Shown in pieces: positions 26,101 through 35,667 of a stretch of DNA of 64,000 nucleotides. Within the stretch, counting starts at the first letter, position 1. The number at the start of each line of letters is the position of its first letter. The stretch is from Alviniconcha marisindica (lineage: Eukaryota > Mollusca > Gastropoda > Provannidae). The stretch is taken from assembly GCA_018857735.1 (NCBI GenBank), contig JABMCL010001459.1:267001-331000 (forward strand), read 5' to 3'. Made by a program: the position numbers and the translations under genes. The notes under the pieces were generated by a model. That model saw nothing but the letters and a program-made list of their open reading frames with translations. It made no database searches and was not told where the DNA came from.

Positions 26101-26312
26101 TAGACAAATTCTGCAATTCCGTTGCAAATGAGACATGGGTCAACACTTGTCCCCAGTGAGGTCAGCGTCAATCAACTGCGGACACACTGTAAACACAACA
26201 GCAAGAATATAACCCACATTTTCTTTGCAACATGACTTCATTCTTGCGCAAGTACTGGAACTTACCCGGCAAGACGCAATGCTGCAGGACCCAGCGACAA
26301 CCTCAAAGCCAT
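5878..26312 (-). CDS. ATP5IF1: ATP synthase inhibitory factor 1 (IF1) gene with three alternative coiled-coil exons
   Basis: IF1 is the small mitochondrial matrix protein that blocks ATP hydrolysis by F1-ATPase when the matrix acidifies. Exons in transcription order: 26312-26266, 20304-20262, 14953-14928, 13560-13497, then one of 10802-10722, 9340-9260 or 9152-9072, then 5955-5878. All junctions are GT-AG and in phase. With one central exon the protein is 112 aa and aligns without gaps to mammalian IF1 (about 106 aa) from the inhibitory region onward. The N-terminus (MALRLSLGPAALRLAG) is Arg-rich with no acidic residue, as expected for a mitochondrial presequence. The inhibitory region carries REAGGAFGK and then EEIYF. 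The C-terminus carries IERHKKKIQKL, matching IERHKQKIKM in mammals. The start ATG has an inverted CCAAT box about 63 bp upstream. Which central exon or exons are joined is not visible from DNA. Confidence 0.9.
8141..8221 (+). mobile_element. 5'-truncated SINE copy with target-site duplication
   Basis: The 13-bp direct repeat ACAGTTCTAGTGT (8,141-8,153 and 8,209-8,221) flanks a 55-bp fragment. The fragment contains CCGGTTGACTGGGCGTAAAA and a tail of ACTT repeats. A 3' tail with exact flanking duplication is the signature of L1/RTE-type target-primed retroposition with 5' truncation. Confidence 0.8.
8271..8351. repeat. GT/GC/ATGC alternating purine-pyrimidine tract
   Basis: About 80 bp of nearly uninterrupted alternating purine-pyrimidine sequence (GTGTGCGTGTG, ACGCGCGTGC, ATGCATGC). 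It lies 50 bp after the SINE copy. Confidence 0.85.
8396..8760. repeat. Tandem duplication of a ~200-bp segment
   Basis: Two diverged copies both contain GCACAAG-GGTAAGCAAACCACAT, the CTCTCTCCAC-AAAATAA block and ACAACTACAAG-GGTAG. The first copy also contains an internal duplication (ATGGATTACTCTGTCTCTCT). It lies inside the last IF1 intron. Confidence 0.75.
9072..9152 (-). CDS. ATP5IF1: IF1 central exon, version c
   Basis: 81 nt, phase 0-0, 27 residues beginning QALQLQRIKEHLEEEVDHH and ending AIREHQ. The acceptor TTTCTAG follows a long pyrimidine tract and the donor is GTACGC. The H-L-E-E-E-V-D-H-H pattern is the closest of the three to the mammalian HHEEEIVHH segment. It lies only 107 nt after version b. 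Confidence 0.85.
9260..9340 (-). CDS. ATP5IF1: IF1 central exon, version b
   Basis: 81 nt, phase 0-0, 27 residues beginning QSHQIARIREQLDDVVDYH and ending RRIRELQ. The acceptor CACTTTCAG follows a strong pyrimidine tract. The donor is GTCAGA, with C at +3. It lacks the His found at the start of the KHH/KHL/EHL position in the other versions. Confidence 0.85.
10722..10802 (-). CDS. ATP5IF1: IF1 central exon, version a
   Basis: 81 nt, phase 0-0, 27 residues beginning EREQFAKLRKHLEEEVEYH and ending QIEEHQ. It is the best match to the mammalian REQLAALKKHHEEEI segment. The acceptor TATCTTCAG sits behind a TG-rich rather than pyrimidine-rich stretch. The donor is GTTTTG, a weak match to consensus, which fits regulated use. 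Confidence 0.85.
10803..13496. other. IF1 intron between the inhibitory exon and central exon a
   Basis: I see no further copy of the central exon here. The content is AT-rich, with a short TA repeat at 10,919-10,940 and a C-run at 12,761-12,768. Confidence 0.5.
13497..13560 (-). CDS. ATP5IF1: IF1 inhibitory-region exon
   Basis: 64 nt encoding the rest of R39 and residues 40-60: EAGGAFGK, then MEAAHEE and IYFKKL. This is the minimal inhibitory sequence that enters the catalytic interface of F1. The Phe of GAFGK (F45), an acidic residue before the aromatic pair, and Y56 correspond to the conserved F22, E30 and Y33 of bovine IF1. The donor is GTAAGG and the acceptor is TGAACAG. Confidence 0.92.
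14928..14953 (-). CDS. ATP5IF1: IF1 26-nt microexon
   Basis: It encodes GGGAGGTV and the first two bases of R39. The acceptor is GCTTCAG and the donor GTGAGA. The phase in (0) and out (2) matches both neighbours, so skipping it would shift the frame. It makes a glycine linker between the presequence and the inhibitory helix, like the GSIREAGG lead-in of mammals. Confidence 0.8.
15720..16130 (+). repeat. Dispersed repeat, copy 1 (inverted partner at 18.8-19.1 kb)
   Basis: The segment shares long blocks with the reverse complement of 18,785-19,140, including AACTTGCTTGGAGGGTTTG, TTCATGTGACCATGTCA and AAATCTTGCAAAATCA. Internally it carries a 46-bp exact tandem duplication (TGCATGCTCTCATTTAGTTA start) at about 15,818-15,906. 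It is in an IF1 intron. The element type is unknown. Confidence 0.7.
16388..16463. repeat. (TG)n microsatellite
   Basis: About 75 bp of TG with a single interruption. Confidence 0.95.
17120..17135. repeat. Poly-G run
   Basis: 16 consecutive G in an IF1 intron. Confidence 0.9.
18785..19140 (-). repeat. Dispersed repeat, copy 2
   Basis: Inverted and diverged relative of the copy at 15,720-16,130 (I estimate 70-80 percent identity by eye). Shared blocks keep the same order, so the pair could form a 2.7-kb stem-loop in the IF1 pre-mRNA. Confidence 0.7.
20262..20304 (-). CDS. ATP5IF1: IF1 second coding exon
   Basis: 43 nt encoding the rest of G16 and VRYMAGEFGSGAGK. The donor is GTGAGA and the acceptor TTTCCAG. 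RYM followed by AGEFG resembles a mitochondrial processing site, and the mature protein would start near here. That cleavage position is inference. Confidence 0.82.
20811..20858. repeat. (TC)n(TA)n compound microsatellite
   Basis: TC repeat passing directly into TA repeat. Confidence 0.95.
20930..21800. promoter_or_regulatory. CpG-enriched block in IF1 intron 1, possible cryptic promoter
   Basis: CpG is visibly more frequent here than in the flanks. It contains ACTTCCGG (an ETS-type site, about 21,510) and TACGTCAC (CRE-like, about 21,342). An ATG in good context at 21,561 opens MAAWKRRSDMRK before a possible GTGTGT donor. I could not find a convincing second exon, so no gene is called. Confidence 0.25.
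23114..23162. repeat. (TA)n microsatellite
   Basis: TA-rich tract abutting the transposon relic that follows. Confidence 0.9.
23165..23900 (+). mobile_element. Relic of the hAT-like element found intact at 35.7 kb
   Basis: It aligns in order with 35,900-36,657: AGTAAATTTGC, GGC-GACCCAGTT, CCTTCATTGACTG, CGGCTAAAATGC, AAAAATGCAATATTTA and the end GCAATGAG. Most CpGs of the intact copy are TG or CA here, and its terminal repeat has decayed to CAGGGTTTGTACTCATTGC on the minus strand. The 5' end is lost into a TA repeat. An old, non-coding copy. Confidence 0.75.
24346..24368. repeat. Poly-G tract
   Basis: G8-A-G14 after a short TA repeat. Confidence 0.9.
26266..26312 (-). CDS. ATP5IF1: IF1 first coding exon (mitochondrial presequence)
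   Basis: The ATG at 26,312 opens MALRLSLGPAALRLA plus GG, with donor GTAAGT. It has arginines, alanines and leucines and no acid, typical of a matrix-targeting helix. Intron 1 is about 6 kb. Confidence 0.82.
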
Positions 26313-26400
26313 GTTGCGAAGATGAAGGTCGTTCGTTGGTCGTACGGGGCCGTTAGCCTGGCTGGTGAGGGAAACCAATCACAACGATTCGTTCGGACTA
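26313..26400 (-). promoter_or_regulatory. Probable IF1 promoter
   Basis: A CpG-rich block directly upstream of the IF1 ATG. A CCAAT pentamer on the plus strand at 26,375-26,379 is an inverted CCAAT box about 63 bp before the ATG. No TATA box is evident. Confidence 0.45.
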
Positions 26401-28073
26401 CTTGAGAATTACTTCCCTTGAAAGAAGCCTGATGAGCTGAACTTTGCAGTAATCAAAATCTCACCACAAAAACACCCGAATATATTGCTTAGACTGTGAC
26501 TTGTGAGACTGTTTTGATTGCAGAGTCTTAAGAAAAAAATTGGTAATAAATTCTACCAGCAAGTGCTGCGCCCCCAGCAACAATTATAAACAACTGGAAC
26601 AACTTGCCATTTGTATTAGCTTGCAACGACGGTAACTGTCTTATGTTTGTTTCACTTTGGTTTGCCTGCAATATTCAAAGTAGTGTTGTAGAGGCGTTTT
26701 GGCTGTGCCGGTTGGGGTCCATCCCCGCTGAGCGCTACGCTCGCCGGACTGGCGTCCGAGACCAGACAAGAAGACTGCAGGGATTTATCTCCATCTTTAG
26801 TTTACAGTCGGGAATAAGTTCTTGATGATACCATGTTATTCCATTTCATCTCATTCATTCTCCCAGTACATCCCCTTACGTCCACAGTGTTAACTTCTGC
26901 ACATAAAGAAGTGGGTCAGTTGGCCAGAAGAGCAGGAGCACTAAACTCTTTAAAAATACATTTTAAAAAAAGAGAGAAAAAACAGGAACTTTCTAGACAA
27001 ACATTGGGAACACAGACTATTTGGTACTAACACATAATGGATGAAAACAAGCCAGGACATTTAACACTCACACACACAAAATAAAAGCTATGTTCATTTT
27101 TTCTTGTCTTCTGGAAGGAAAGCCAGCAAAAGCATTGAAAATGATTACAAAGTTTGATTCCAGGTCAGTATTACATGTTAGCATAGTGCATGATCAGTCA
27201 ACAGCTCAGAAGATGGTGGGTCCTTTTTCTTAGTCTTTATAGGTGACCAACTTCTTTATATATATATGGAAATGTCATAGACATTGAATAATATCAATGT
27301 CCATGGGAAATGTAAGTTCACAATCAGGTCATAAATGAGATGGAATAATTTAAATAAAATTAAATATAATAAAATGACATCATCAGAAACTTTTTTCTTG
27401 ATGGGTTAAAATCCCATCAGTCTCATGTATGTTTTAAGAATGGGTTTGGAAGAATACTTGCAGAAAAGAAAAAATGTGTTATTTCTGTCATACCCTGTCA
27501 TTAGCTTGACTTTATGTATGCCTACTCTTTTAGTTCCACTAACTGGTTATAGCTTTATTAATGATTACACACCCTCACCCTTCAAAATTATGTTATTCAG
27601 AATATTCATTTTATTCTGTCCCCCAAATGAGGCTAGCTCTTATTATTATTATAGATAAAACTAATATTATAATTCGGTATTTGATGCACATTGTTAATGT
27701 TATGTGTCACTGTATTTTTTTATTGAAGTGTCCGAGGAATATATATTTGATCATAATATTTGTATTACCCTGATACAACTGTAATAGTAGACTTGGCATA
27801 AAACACCAAGTTACTTACTATCATAATATTTGTGAACATTTTATATGACTGACAAGCCAGATGAAAATTTATTTCTCTGTGTGTGTAATAAGAGTTTTCA
27901 AATGTGTATTTTCTTACCATACTTGATAGAGTTTGATCTTCCTGAGGTGATCTTGTGTGACAGGATGTTAAAATCCAGTTACTAACTAACTGACTGCTAC
28001 ATAATTAGGAAAACTTGTGAAGCATGCTGATACATACAAACATGGCCCAAAACACAAAATCTGATTGAAAACT
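26401..28073. other. Intergenic: IF1 promoter side to PTRHD1 3' flank
   Basis: I see no supported gene. It contains the SINE copy at 27,750-27,833. The PTRHD1 3' UTR lies at the right end. Confidence 0.5.
27750..27833 (+). mobile_element. 5'-truncated SINE copy with target-site duplication
   Basis: The 14-bp direct repeat ATCATAATATTTGT (27,750-27,763 and 27,820-27,833) flanks a 56-bp fragment ending in AAAACACCAAGTTACTTACT. Same tail family as the copy at 8.1 kb. Confidence 0.8.
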
Positions 28074-28244
28074 TTATTTAAAGAGTTTGAATTGTTTGAA
28101 ATATTGCTGCACAGAGTCTTTGGGGTAGGGTCGGGTAGCGAGACAGGTCGGGTAGTTTTCCGGCTGCTCCACCCACAGCTTGTGGTCAATCTCACTGGCG
28201 GTCAGCACCTTGGCAAGCTCTGACAGACTGGCTTCATCCTTGGC
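28074..28244 (-). CDS. PTRHD1: PTRHD1 exon 2
   Basis: It encodes residues 63-118 and the stop. The TAA lies inside AAATAAAG, so a canonical AATAAA polyadenylation signal overlaps the stop codon. Confidence 0.92.
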   Translation of the reverse strand, partial: AKDEASLSELAKVLTASEIDHKLWVEQPENYPTCLATRPYPKDSVQQYFKQFKLFK

Positions 28245-29379
28245 CTAAAATAACAACAAAACATGACAAACACAGTAGCCAGCCATCAGAATATATATAT
28301 GTGTTTCCTTTCCTTTATTCTGGTTTATTTGTCTCTAGCTTTAATCATTGCAGTATGTCATGGGTCATAACAGACCCATGAAATTGCATAGTTATCTCCT
28401 AAATAAAAAAAAAATGCTTAGCAAAATTTCAGATGTTCCAAAAGTTTCTCACTGTACACTGCCACATGCACTTTTTCCCCTTTTTTTCTTCATCTGTTCA
28501 CTTAAACTAGTACAGATAAACAAAGGTGTGATTTTAACAGCACATTTCCTGCATTGTAAAGGCCAAAATATGATTATCCTGTGAAAAGTATGGGTCCAAA
28601 ATGACTTACAATGTAGGAACTGTGGAGTCCAAAGTGATTTAATGAATTACTGCAAAGGTCAATTGTACTTAGGCACTTTATGAAAGTTGTTTTGTCCAAC
28701 AGGTAGAAGAAATCAAAAGAAAAATTGAGGATTTTGTTTGGATTTGCCATAACACAAGTTAGCTATGGGAAGAGAATGAGCTGGTGATATTATAATGTCA
28801 TTAATCACAGCACTAAGTTTGGAGACTGCTGGTGTGTTGGCACCAAAAGTACCAAATTTTGAAGAGTGCTGGACTCGTTCTTTGGCAGATTTTGACTACA
28901 ATCCTTGAAAATATAGTCTTTGAGTTTGAGCATAGGGAGAACGCTGGTGTACCAGCTACCAGTACAAATGAGTTTGAGTGTTACTGGTAGTGGTAACAGT
29001 GGTATGCCACCAACACTGTTGCATTTGAGCTACATTTTGCGTTCGAGCTGGCACGTTTGGAAGAGTGCTGATGTGTTGGCATTAGCGAGCTTGGGTGAGA
29101 GTGGGCTGGTGAGCCTGGGATAGTCCTGATGTGTTTTCAGCATAACACTTGTGAGAGTGTGGACACTAGATCGAGCAAAAGCAAAACACTCACTTCCAAA
29201 ACAACTTTATGCATTCGATCAAGGTCTGACAGGTACTGCTGTGTGTGCTGGACATCGTAGAACAGGTGGATTGCAGCACAGCTTGCGTGACACGCTTGAG
29301 CTATCAACGCTCCAAGAGGCCATTTCTGAACCTTTACTAAATCTCCTCGCACAACCACGTACTGAACTATAGTCGACAT
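28074..29379 (-). CDS. PTRHD1: Peptidyl-tRNA hydrolase domain-containing protein 1, two exons
   Basis: Exons are 29379-29194 (62 codons) and 28244-28074 (56 codons plus TAA), joined at phase 0 with donor GTGAGT and acceptor ATTTTAG; the protein is 118 aa. It opens [20 protein letters not shown] and has the PTH2-superfamily ALIAQACHA motif at residues 24-32. Exon 2 has [12 protein letters not shown], then ATRPYPK and the end FKQFKLFK. Each block matches human PTRHD1 (VQYLVLRKDL, ALVAQACHA, IDHMLWLEQPEN, LRPYPKEEV, KKFRLFK), which is 140 aa with a longer N-terminus. PTRHD1 has a PTH2-like fold; its physiological substrate is uncertain. It is divergent from PREP, with 440 bp between the ATGs (330 bp if the upstream PREP ATG is used). 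Confidence 0.93.
29194..29379 (-). CDS. PTRHD1: PTRHD1 exon 1
   Basis: Starts at the ATG of MSTIVQY and ends RMHKVVLE before GTGAGT. The start was chosen because homology begins at residue 4 and no upstream in-frame ATG is apparent nearby. Confidence 0.92.
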
Positions 29380-29708
29380 ACTGATTTTCCAATAAACCTT
29401 GTCTCTCGCCGCTTCGTCTTTGCAGAGCCGGATGTTTCAGACTTGAATCCAAATCTGAATATATTCGTCGTGCTCTCACACTGGAAAATTATATGACGTG
29501 TGTGCGCATGTTGCAGAGTGTAACAAAATAAAATGTGGGTTCCAAAATGTGGATAAGAAGAAATCGAAACAACTTTGCTGTTCAGGGCGCGACCATATTT
29601 TCTTCCCGCAGTGGTAGGACGCTTTGAAATCTGATTGGTCAATATATTCTAGCCCCCAAAAGCCGCGTTTGTATCGACGCCCGCGATTGGATAAGCTTGT
29701 CTCGCGTC
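29380..29708. promoter_or_regulatory. Bidirectional PTRHD1/PREP promoter
   Basis: The genes point away from each other across this block, which has raised CpG content and no TATA box. Two ATTGG motifs (inverted CCAAT) lie at 29,634-29,638 and 29,686-29,690. Read towards PREP, the second is 19 bp before the upstream ATG and 130 bp before the conserved ATG, which favours transcription starting near or after 29,709. Confidence 0.6.
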
Positions 29709-29819
29709 ATGTACTCGGTAACTGGATGTTCGGCTGCTGTCCTTTCATGCTTTACCTTGCTTGCAGCGTTGCTTGCTTACTTTGTGTCGAATCATTTCTT
29801 TCCCCAGCAAACAAAAATC

Positions 29820-29888
29820 ATGGGCAAGTTCGACTACCCGGAAGCAAGACGAGACGAATCTGTTGTGGACGACTATCATGGAACGAAG
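29820..29888 (+). CDS. PREP: PREP exon 1
   Basis: Residues 1-23: [20 protein letters not shown] plus GTK, phase 0 end, donor GTAAGT. The frame is open upstream to an ATG at 29,709. A CCCCAG at 29,802-29,807 is acceptor-like, so a spliced 5' UTR is also possible. Confidence 0.92.
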
Positions 29889-32800
29889 GTAAGTTTTAGA
29901 CGAATGTGGCACCATGTGTTGAAACAAGGCTTATGACTGAGACTGCTAGAACTTTACCTACCTGCAAATGACATAATCATCATTCATAGCAAGCCTCTGC
30001 AAGAACACCGGAGATACCATGGTCGATTTTTTATATATTTTTGTTAACAGTGTAGCAGACTTAGAGGTAGACTCACAGGTTATTTAATTTCGATTAACCC
30101 TATATATATAGGTAAGACCACTCATTTTTTTGGTTTCTTCACAGGAAAACAAAATGTGTCAGAAACTGTGTATTTTGGTGAAGACAGTCACTCTGCAAAA
30201 TTTCAAGCAGATATTTCAAATAGTTTTTGAAATATTTAATATTTAGTATGTTTGCATAACTGTCGCTGTGTTGACTGCGTGTGGAATGCCAGGTTTACAT
30301 GGGAATAACAAGAAGAACAGATGCTGCACACTATAAACAAAGACATTTCTTCAAACAATACAACACAAAGCTCCAGAAAATGAACAACAAACATTTAGAA
30401 AATCCACCAATTTGATTTAATAAGCAATCAAAATCATTTTCATGACAATTTCCTCACAAATCACACAAATATCCATCTTTAGCACCCCATACCAAGTAAA
30501 GTAAACCTGTGGTTTGTCTTAAATTGCCTCTACACACAGATCTATATACATATATTATGCCTAATTTTTTTCAGAACTGCATTATTTTCATTTGTAATTA
30601 TACAGGCGTCCAAACTTGACCCAAAAGCCAATTTGAATGTCACAAATTTATGTTCACTATGAAACACTAACCTGGCTGTGGACACATTTCCTTAGCTTTG
30701 CTTATACAAGGAGCACAGCAGTGTTTTACATATCAAAATATTTGCAATGAAGAGATCTTTACACTAAAAACAATCTGGTTTAAAAAATTTTTTTAATCTA
30801 ATGACAATTATGATTATGTACTATTTTTATATTGCAAATAATCTAGGTCTGTATCTCAGGCAGTACTTGTGCTAAGGAAATAATTCATACATCAAAATGT
30901 GTGCTACCCAGAGACCTTTACACTGGAAACAAATTTTGTCATAAAAAAAGAGTTTTTATGCGATTATGACTTTGTAACAGATTATGTAATATCTGGAAAT
31001 GACAAAACATGACCTAATTCTGTATCTCAGGTACTATTTGGGCTAGAAAAATGATTTACACATCAAAATGTTTGTAACCAAGCTATTTTGCCAACAGAAA
31101 CAATCTGGTCTTTAATAAACAATGATGTTAGTTGTGATTATATAATATTTAATTATTTAAAACAAATATGTATCTCATTCTCAGGTAATACTTGTGCTAC
31201 AAGAATGATTAATAATCAGAATTAGAATCAGTAATGTAAAATAAAAAATAAAAAAAGTTAAATAGGACTGACATACTATTACTAACATAATATATATACT
31301 AATTATAACTAAGACAATACACTTATAAACTAATAAAGAAATTGTAACTAAAACAGTAAAAGCAGGCGATTGGTGATGATGGTGCCAGGAAGAGTTGGCA
31401 AAGCAGGTGGATGACCACATCCCCTGCCAGGCCCAATCCCCTCAGTGTGGTGCTGCATACTGTGGTAAAAGTCATCATCTAAGTACAGAAAGTAAAAAGA
31501 GAAAACAATTAAATTCTAAGCTGTTGGGACAAATATTCAGTTCAAACAACTCTTTCACAGATTTGTTTTATTCTACTGATTAATTAAACTAGTCCACAAA
31601 ACATAAACTTTGATAAACCTTTTGTTAATATAATTTATAAAGGTTTAGACTGAACTACTGGGCCATTCAGCAAGTGTGAATCTCTCTCTCTCACTCCTTC
31701 TCAGGTGGTTCTCTGGTTTTTGTTATTTTCCATTTTGCTATTGTAATATTGTACCATTATAAAAGTCTCAAAGTACCACTACCAGGAGTAGTATTAACCT
31801 TATACTAACTGCACTGTACATGTATGGATGTAACATTAACAATGATGGATCATCTAATCATTAATGGCAAAAAACAAAACCTGGAGCTAACAGTAACACT
31901 GTAGAACTACAATAACACAAGACAAAATTTTAACAATGTATACAACTTTACAAGGGGAAGAATGTGCAGAGATACAAAAATATAATTTTATTTTTTAACT
32001 TTAAGAAAGGTTTCTCACATTTTTTTAAAGTTTAGGATAACAGTTAACAAGCGTATATCTGTGGGGGAGCAAAAGCTTGTTTATTTTGCTATGCTCAAGT
32101 TGCACAGTTCTCACTTGCGGAGTCTGAAAGAAAAACAAATTGTGACAATGAATGAACTCGTACATGTCAGAAATCAAAATATCTCCACATAAACTTGACA
32201 TCGGCACTCAGAAATAAATGGCTATATACAAGAATGTTTCCTAAACAAAAGCATCCAAAGCACTGAACTTGACTGGCCCTAAAACCGTATATATTTTTCT
32301 TTAAATGCTCACTGGCACCGCGGAAATATCGAAACTTCAATCAAAACAACCGGTCGCTTTGTCCAACAACAAAATCAAGTCAAGATCACAGTACTGAGTA
32401 TACAACATTTTGATAAAATACTTCAGAATAATAAATAATCTATTCAGACTATTGCAATGAAAAAAACTTACCAAGATGTTCTCGCAAGGCATCGTAAATC
32501 AAAGTTGAACTTTCGATCGTCGAACTTCAAAGCGTGCGTAGTAGCGGCGGCCATGTTTGCATTCGCTCTGTCAGGTTCAGTGGGGTTCACAGTTAGTATT
32601 CCACGGGGACGGTGTACATTGCTCTTACGCGAAAAACGCTTGTGGCAGTATAATAGAGGATTGATTCAGCTTCAAAATGATCCCGAAGGCATCTGATTTT
32701 TTAAATTATTTTGGTTTTTTTAAATATTTAAAGTTCAACTTTCTCTTTGGGTCAAGTTTTTCACAACAAAGCGTTCATATACTAGTTCGAAAATACTACT

Positions 32801-33357
32801 GCTGGATAGCTCTGCTTCTTCGTCATACATTTGCATAAAGTATTTTTAGCTACAAGTCAGCATATGGTGTCCCCTGTGAGTTTAGCGAAGCAAGCGTTTC
32901 GGACTTCTTCAGCCGGTATCGCGTTTGAGGCTCTCGGCAGCACAAACTCGGCATTACCCCAGGTGTGTTTGCAATGCTGTATTTCGGTCACATCGGCATG
33001 AAATAACAAATACAACACACGACATGAATCAGAAAAGATCACTCTTTTATTCAGTAGCATTCATGTCAAAAACAATCGTGTTTAGAAAAAGATATCACGA
33101 GTTGAAAATGGGTCATTTTGGCGAAATCCGACTGGCTGACCCAGTTTTCAGCGCTGTGGTCCTACCTACTATATATGCATCTTGGCATATATATATATAT
33201 ATGTATAATTACATAGATCTACAGTCTTGATAATAGATGTCAGGTTTGTGTATTGTAACCTTGTTTGTGTTGATCACAATAATGTTTGGGTTCTCTTTTA
33301 TCCAATACACTAACACATGGCTGACTCACAAGGCATTCTTTGTTACTAGAGGCATAA

Positions 33358-33416
<59 letters not shown>

Positions 33417-35636
33417 TAACTAGCACAGAGCACAGAGGAACACGTGTAGAAGCAGTTAAGAGAGGGAAAGGGAGGACGGGGGAAGAAGGGAGTGGCTCTG
33501 GAGCATCGTCATTACTGACCACACTAATGTCATTGTCAGTCTGGAAGCAGCTATCAGGTTGTTTATGTGATTGGGTGGGAGCCTTGGGTTCCAGGCTGTA
33601 GGGCAGTAAGGGAGCAGAAGCTGAGTGTGAAACAGGACTATACCATTGCAGTCTGTAGACCCAAAAGTAGGAAACTAACATTCCAAGAACAGCAATTGTC
33701 ACTTGGCAATAAAGTTGTATGAAAATGAAGTAATACTGAAACAGTGTCAGATTAAATGACTTAGAAGCAGACTGTAAATCAGAATGTAAGACTGTAACTG
33801 GGCAAAGCAACTTGGTGGGGGGAGCTGATGATTGTAAAATTAAATAAAATTAAAAAATCCCTTTCACTTTCAGTGTCAGGCTTGCATTGAATAAATATAT
33901 TTCTGTATGCTGGCAGACTAAACTGATCTCAACTTGGTGAACTTCTAATTCCTGTTCCATCAATATCAAAACCGGAACTGTGGCAGCTGTTTCAAAGTGG
34001 CTACTGTTGAGTGTTTCATTTGCAGTTGCAGCTGTTTCAAAGTGACACTACTGTTTCATTTGTAATCACCATGGATGAAGCTGAAAATAGACTGCTTTTT
34101 CATTTTTAGATTGGATTTGGAAGGTTCATAACTGTCAGAGAGCATAATCCCATGGATGTCACCTGAAACCATAAATGTTAAAGCAACACATCGATTATGT
34201 TGAAAATGTAAGGGGATTTGTTTTTTGTAAAAAAAAAAAAAAATTGAAACAAAGTTTAAACTGCTATAAAGTACTACCAGTCTTAAACAAGATCAAAAAA
34301 CACAGAAGGTTAAAAAGAAAGTTTATTTTAATTAGAACAAAACATGCACACTTTTTACAAAGAAATTGAAAACACCTGTAAACGGACATGTAATACAAAT
34401 GATGATAGGGATAAAACTGTATCTCTGTAGCTACTTTGTTCACAATTGGTGAAGAGGTTTAGCTAAATTTGTGCATGTTTTTTATTTTATTTTATATTGT
34501 CAAATTAAAATGGGCATTTTTTTTAACCTTTTGTGTGTTTTGACCAAAGTAAAAGGTAATCAGAGAAAATTCCCAGATGATTACAGACTTTTCAACACTA
34601 ACAGATCTACACAAATTACATTGTTTTCAACTACTGGGGCCAGTCAAGAAGCTAATTCTTGCCAAAAGCAATGACACAAAGAAAGTTTCCATGCCACTTG
34701 AAGATTTGTACAGCGTCACCAAAGATGATCATACAGTATGTGGTCATGGAGATGAAAGGAGAACTTTATGAATACAATTAATGAAAAAAGAACTTAATAG
34801 AACTAGCCAAAACATAGTTTCAAAATGGGAGTGAATTAGTGCTTGAAAGTATAAACCATCTTCTGAGTGCTAATTAACTCCCTTGTTTATTGATTCTAGA
34901 TAGACGCTATGGGTTTCTTCCTGTTTCAGGTAACCAAAACATCCATCACCATGAACAAGTGGAAGTTTATCTGTCCAGCTGCAAGAATTGCCAGTTATGA
35001 GGTTTTTTTTTAAAAAGGAAAAAAAGAGAGGCCAAAATGAAGCAGAGTGTTATAATGTTAAAGTATACTAATAATATAATGATATAATACATGTATATTA
35101 GTGAGACTGAGAGTCTTTAAGTTTAACTGAAGCCACATGCATTTTATATACTGGCTGCAAATTATTGTTAGACACTGCTAAACCAATCTGAAAACCTTCC
35201 TCTTCTCACAGTGTTTCTATTCTAACTAATATCAGTACCCAGTTTCTGCTACAGTCAGTGTGTGTGTGTTTGTAGTGTGTGTTTAAAAATATTTTTTTAA
35301 ATACTTTATGTAAATTGTTTTGGTAGGTCTATTACTCACTGTCTATGCTCTACATGTGTATAGAATATCATATTTAGGTTAATATGTATCATGTGAGCGC
35401 TCAGGGCATTGATGAGCACATGATAAATGTACATTATTATTATTATTATTGATTCAGTAATGTGATAGTGTTGCAGTAGTAATTAGTATTGCATTCTGGT
35501 ACTAATGTAGTGATTACCAAACAGCTTGTACAATGCACAAAATCTTGCATATTGGCACTGATAAGCATGCATTGCTATCTCTGAAAAGCATCACACACAC
35601 ACACACACATACACACACACACACTCACACACACAG

Positions 35637-35667
<31 letters not shown>

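Noticed and set aside
31384..31583. Plus-strand exon-like frame [20 protein letters not shown], ending in a stop
   Set aside because: An acceptor-like CCAG precedes it, but joining it to PREP exon 1 would replace the whole enzyme, and the sequence matches nothing I know. An unproven alternative terminal exon at best.
33346..33810. 154-codon minus-strand frame with a hydrophobic segment and Ser/Pro tail
   Set aside because: It has some protein-like composition, but the end is a TA microsatellite translation (IYIYIY), I recognise no homologue, and no linked exons were found.
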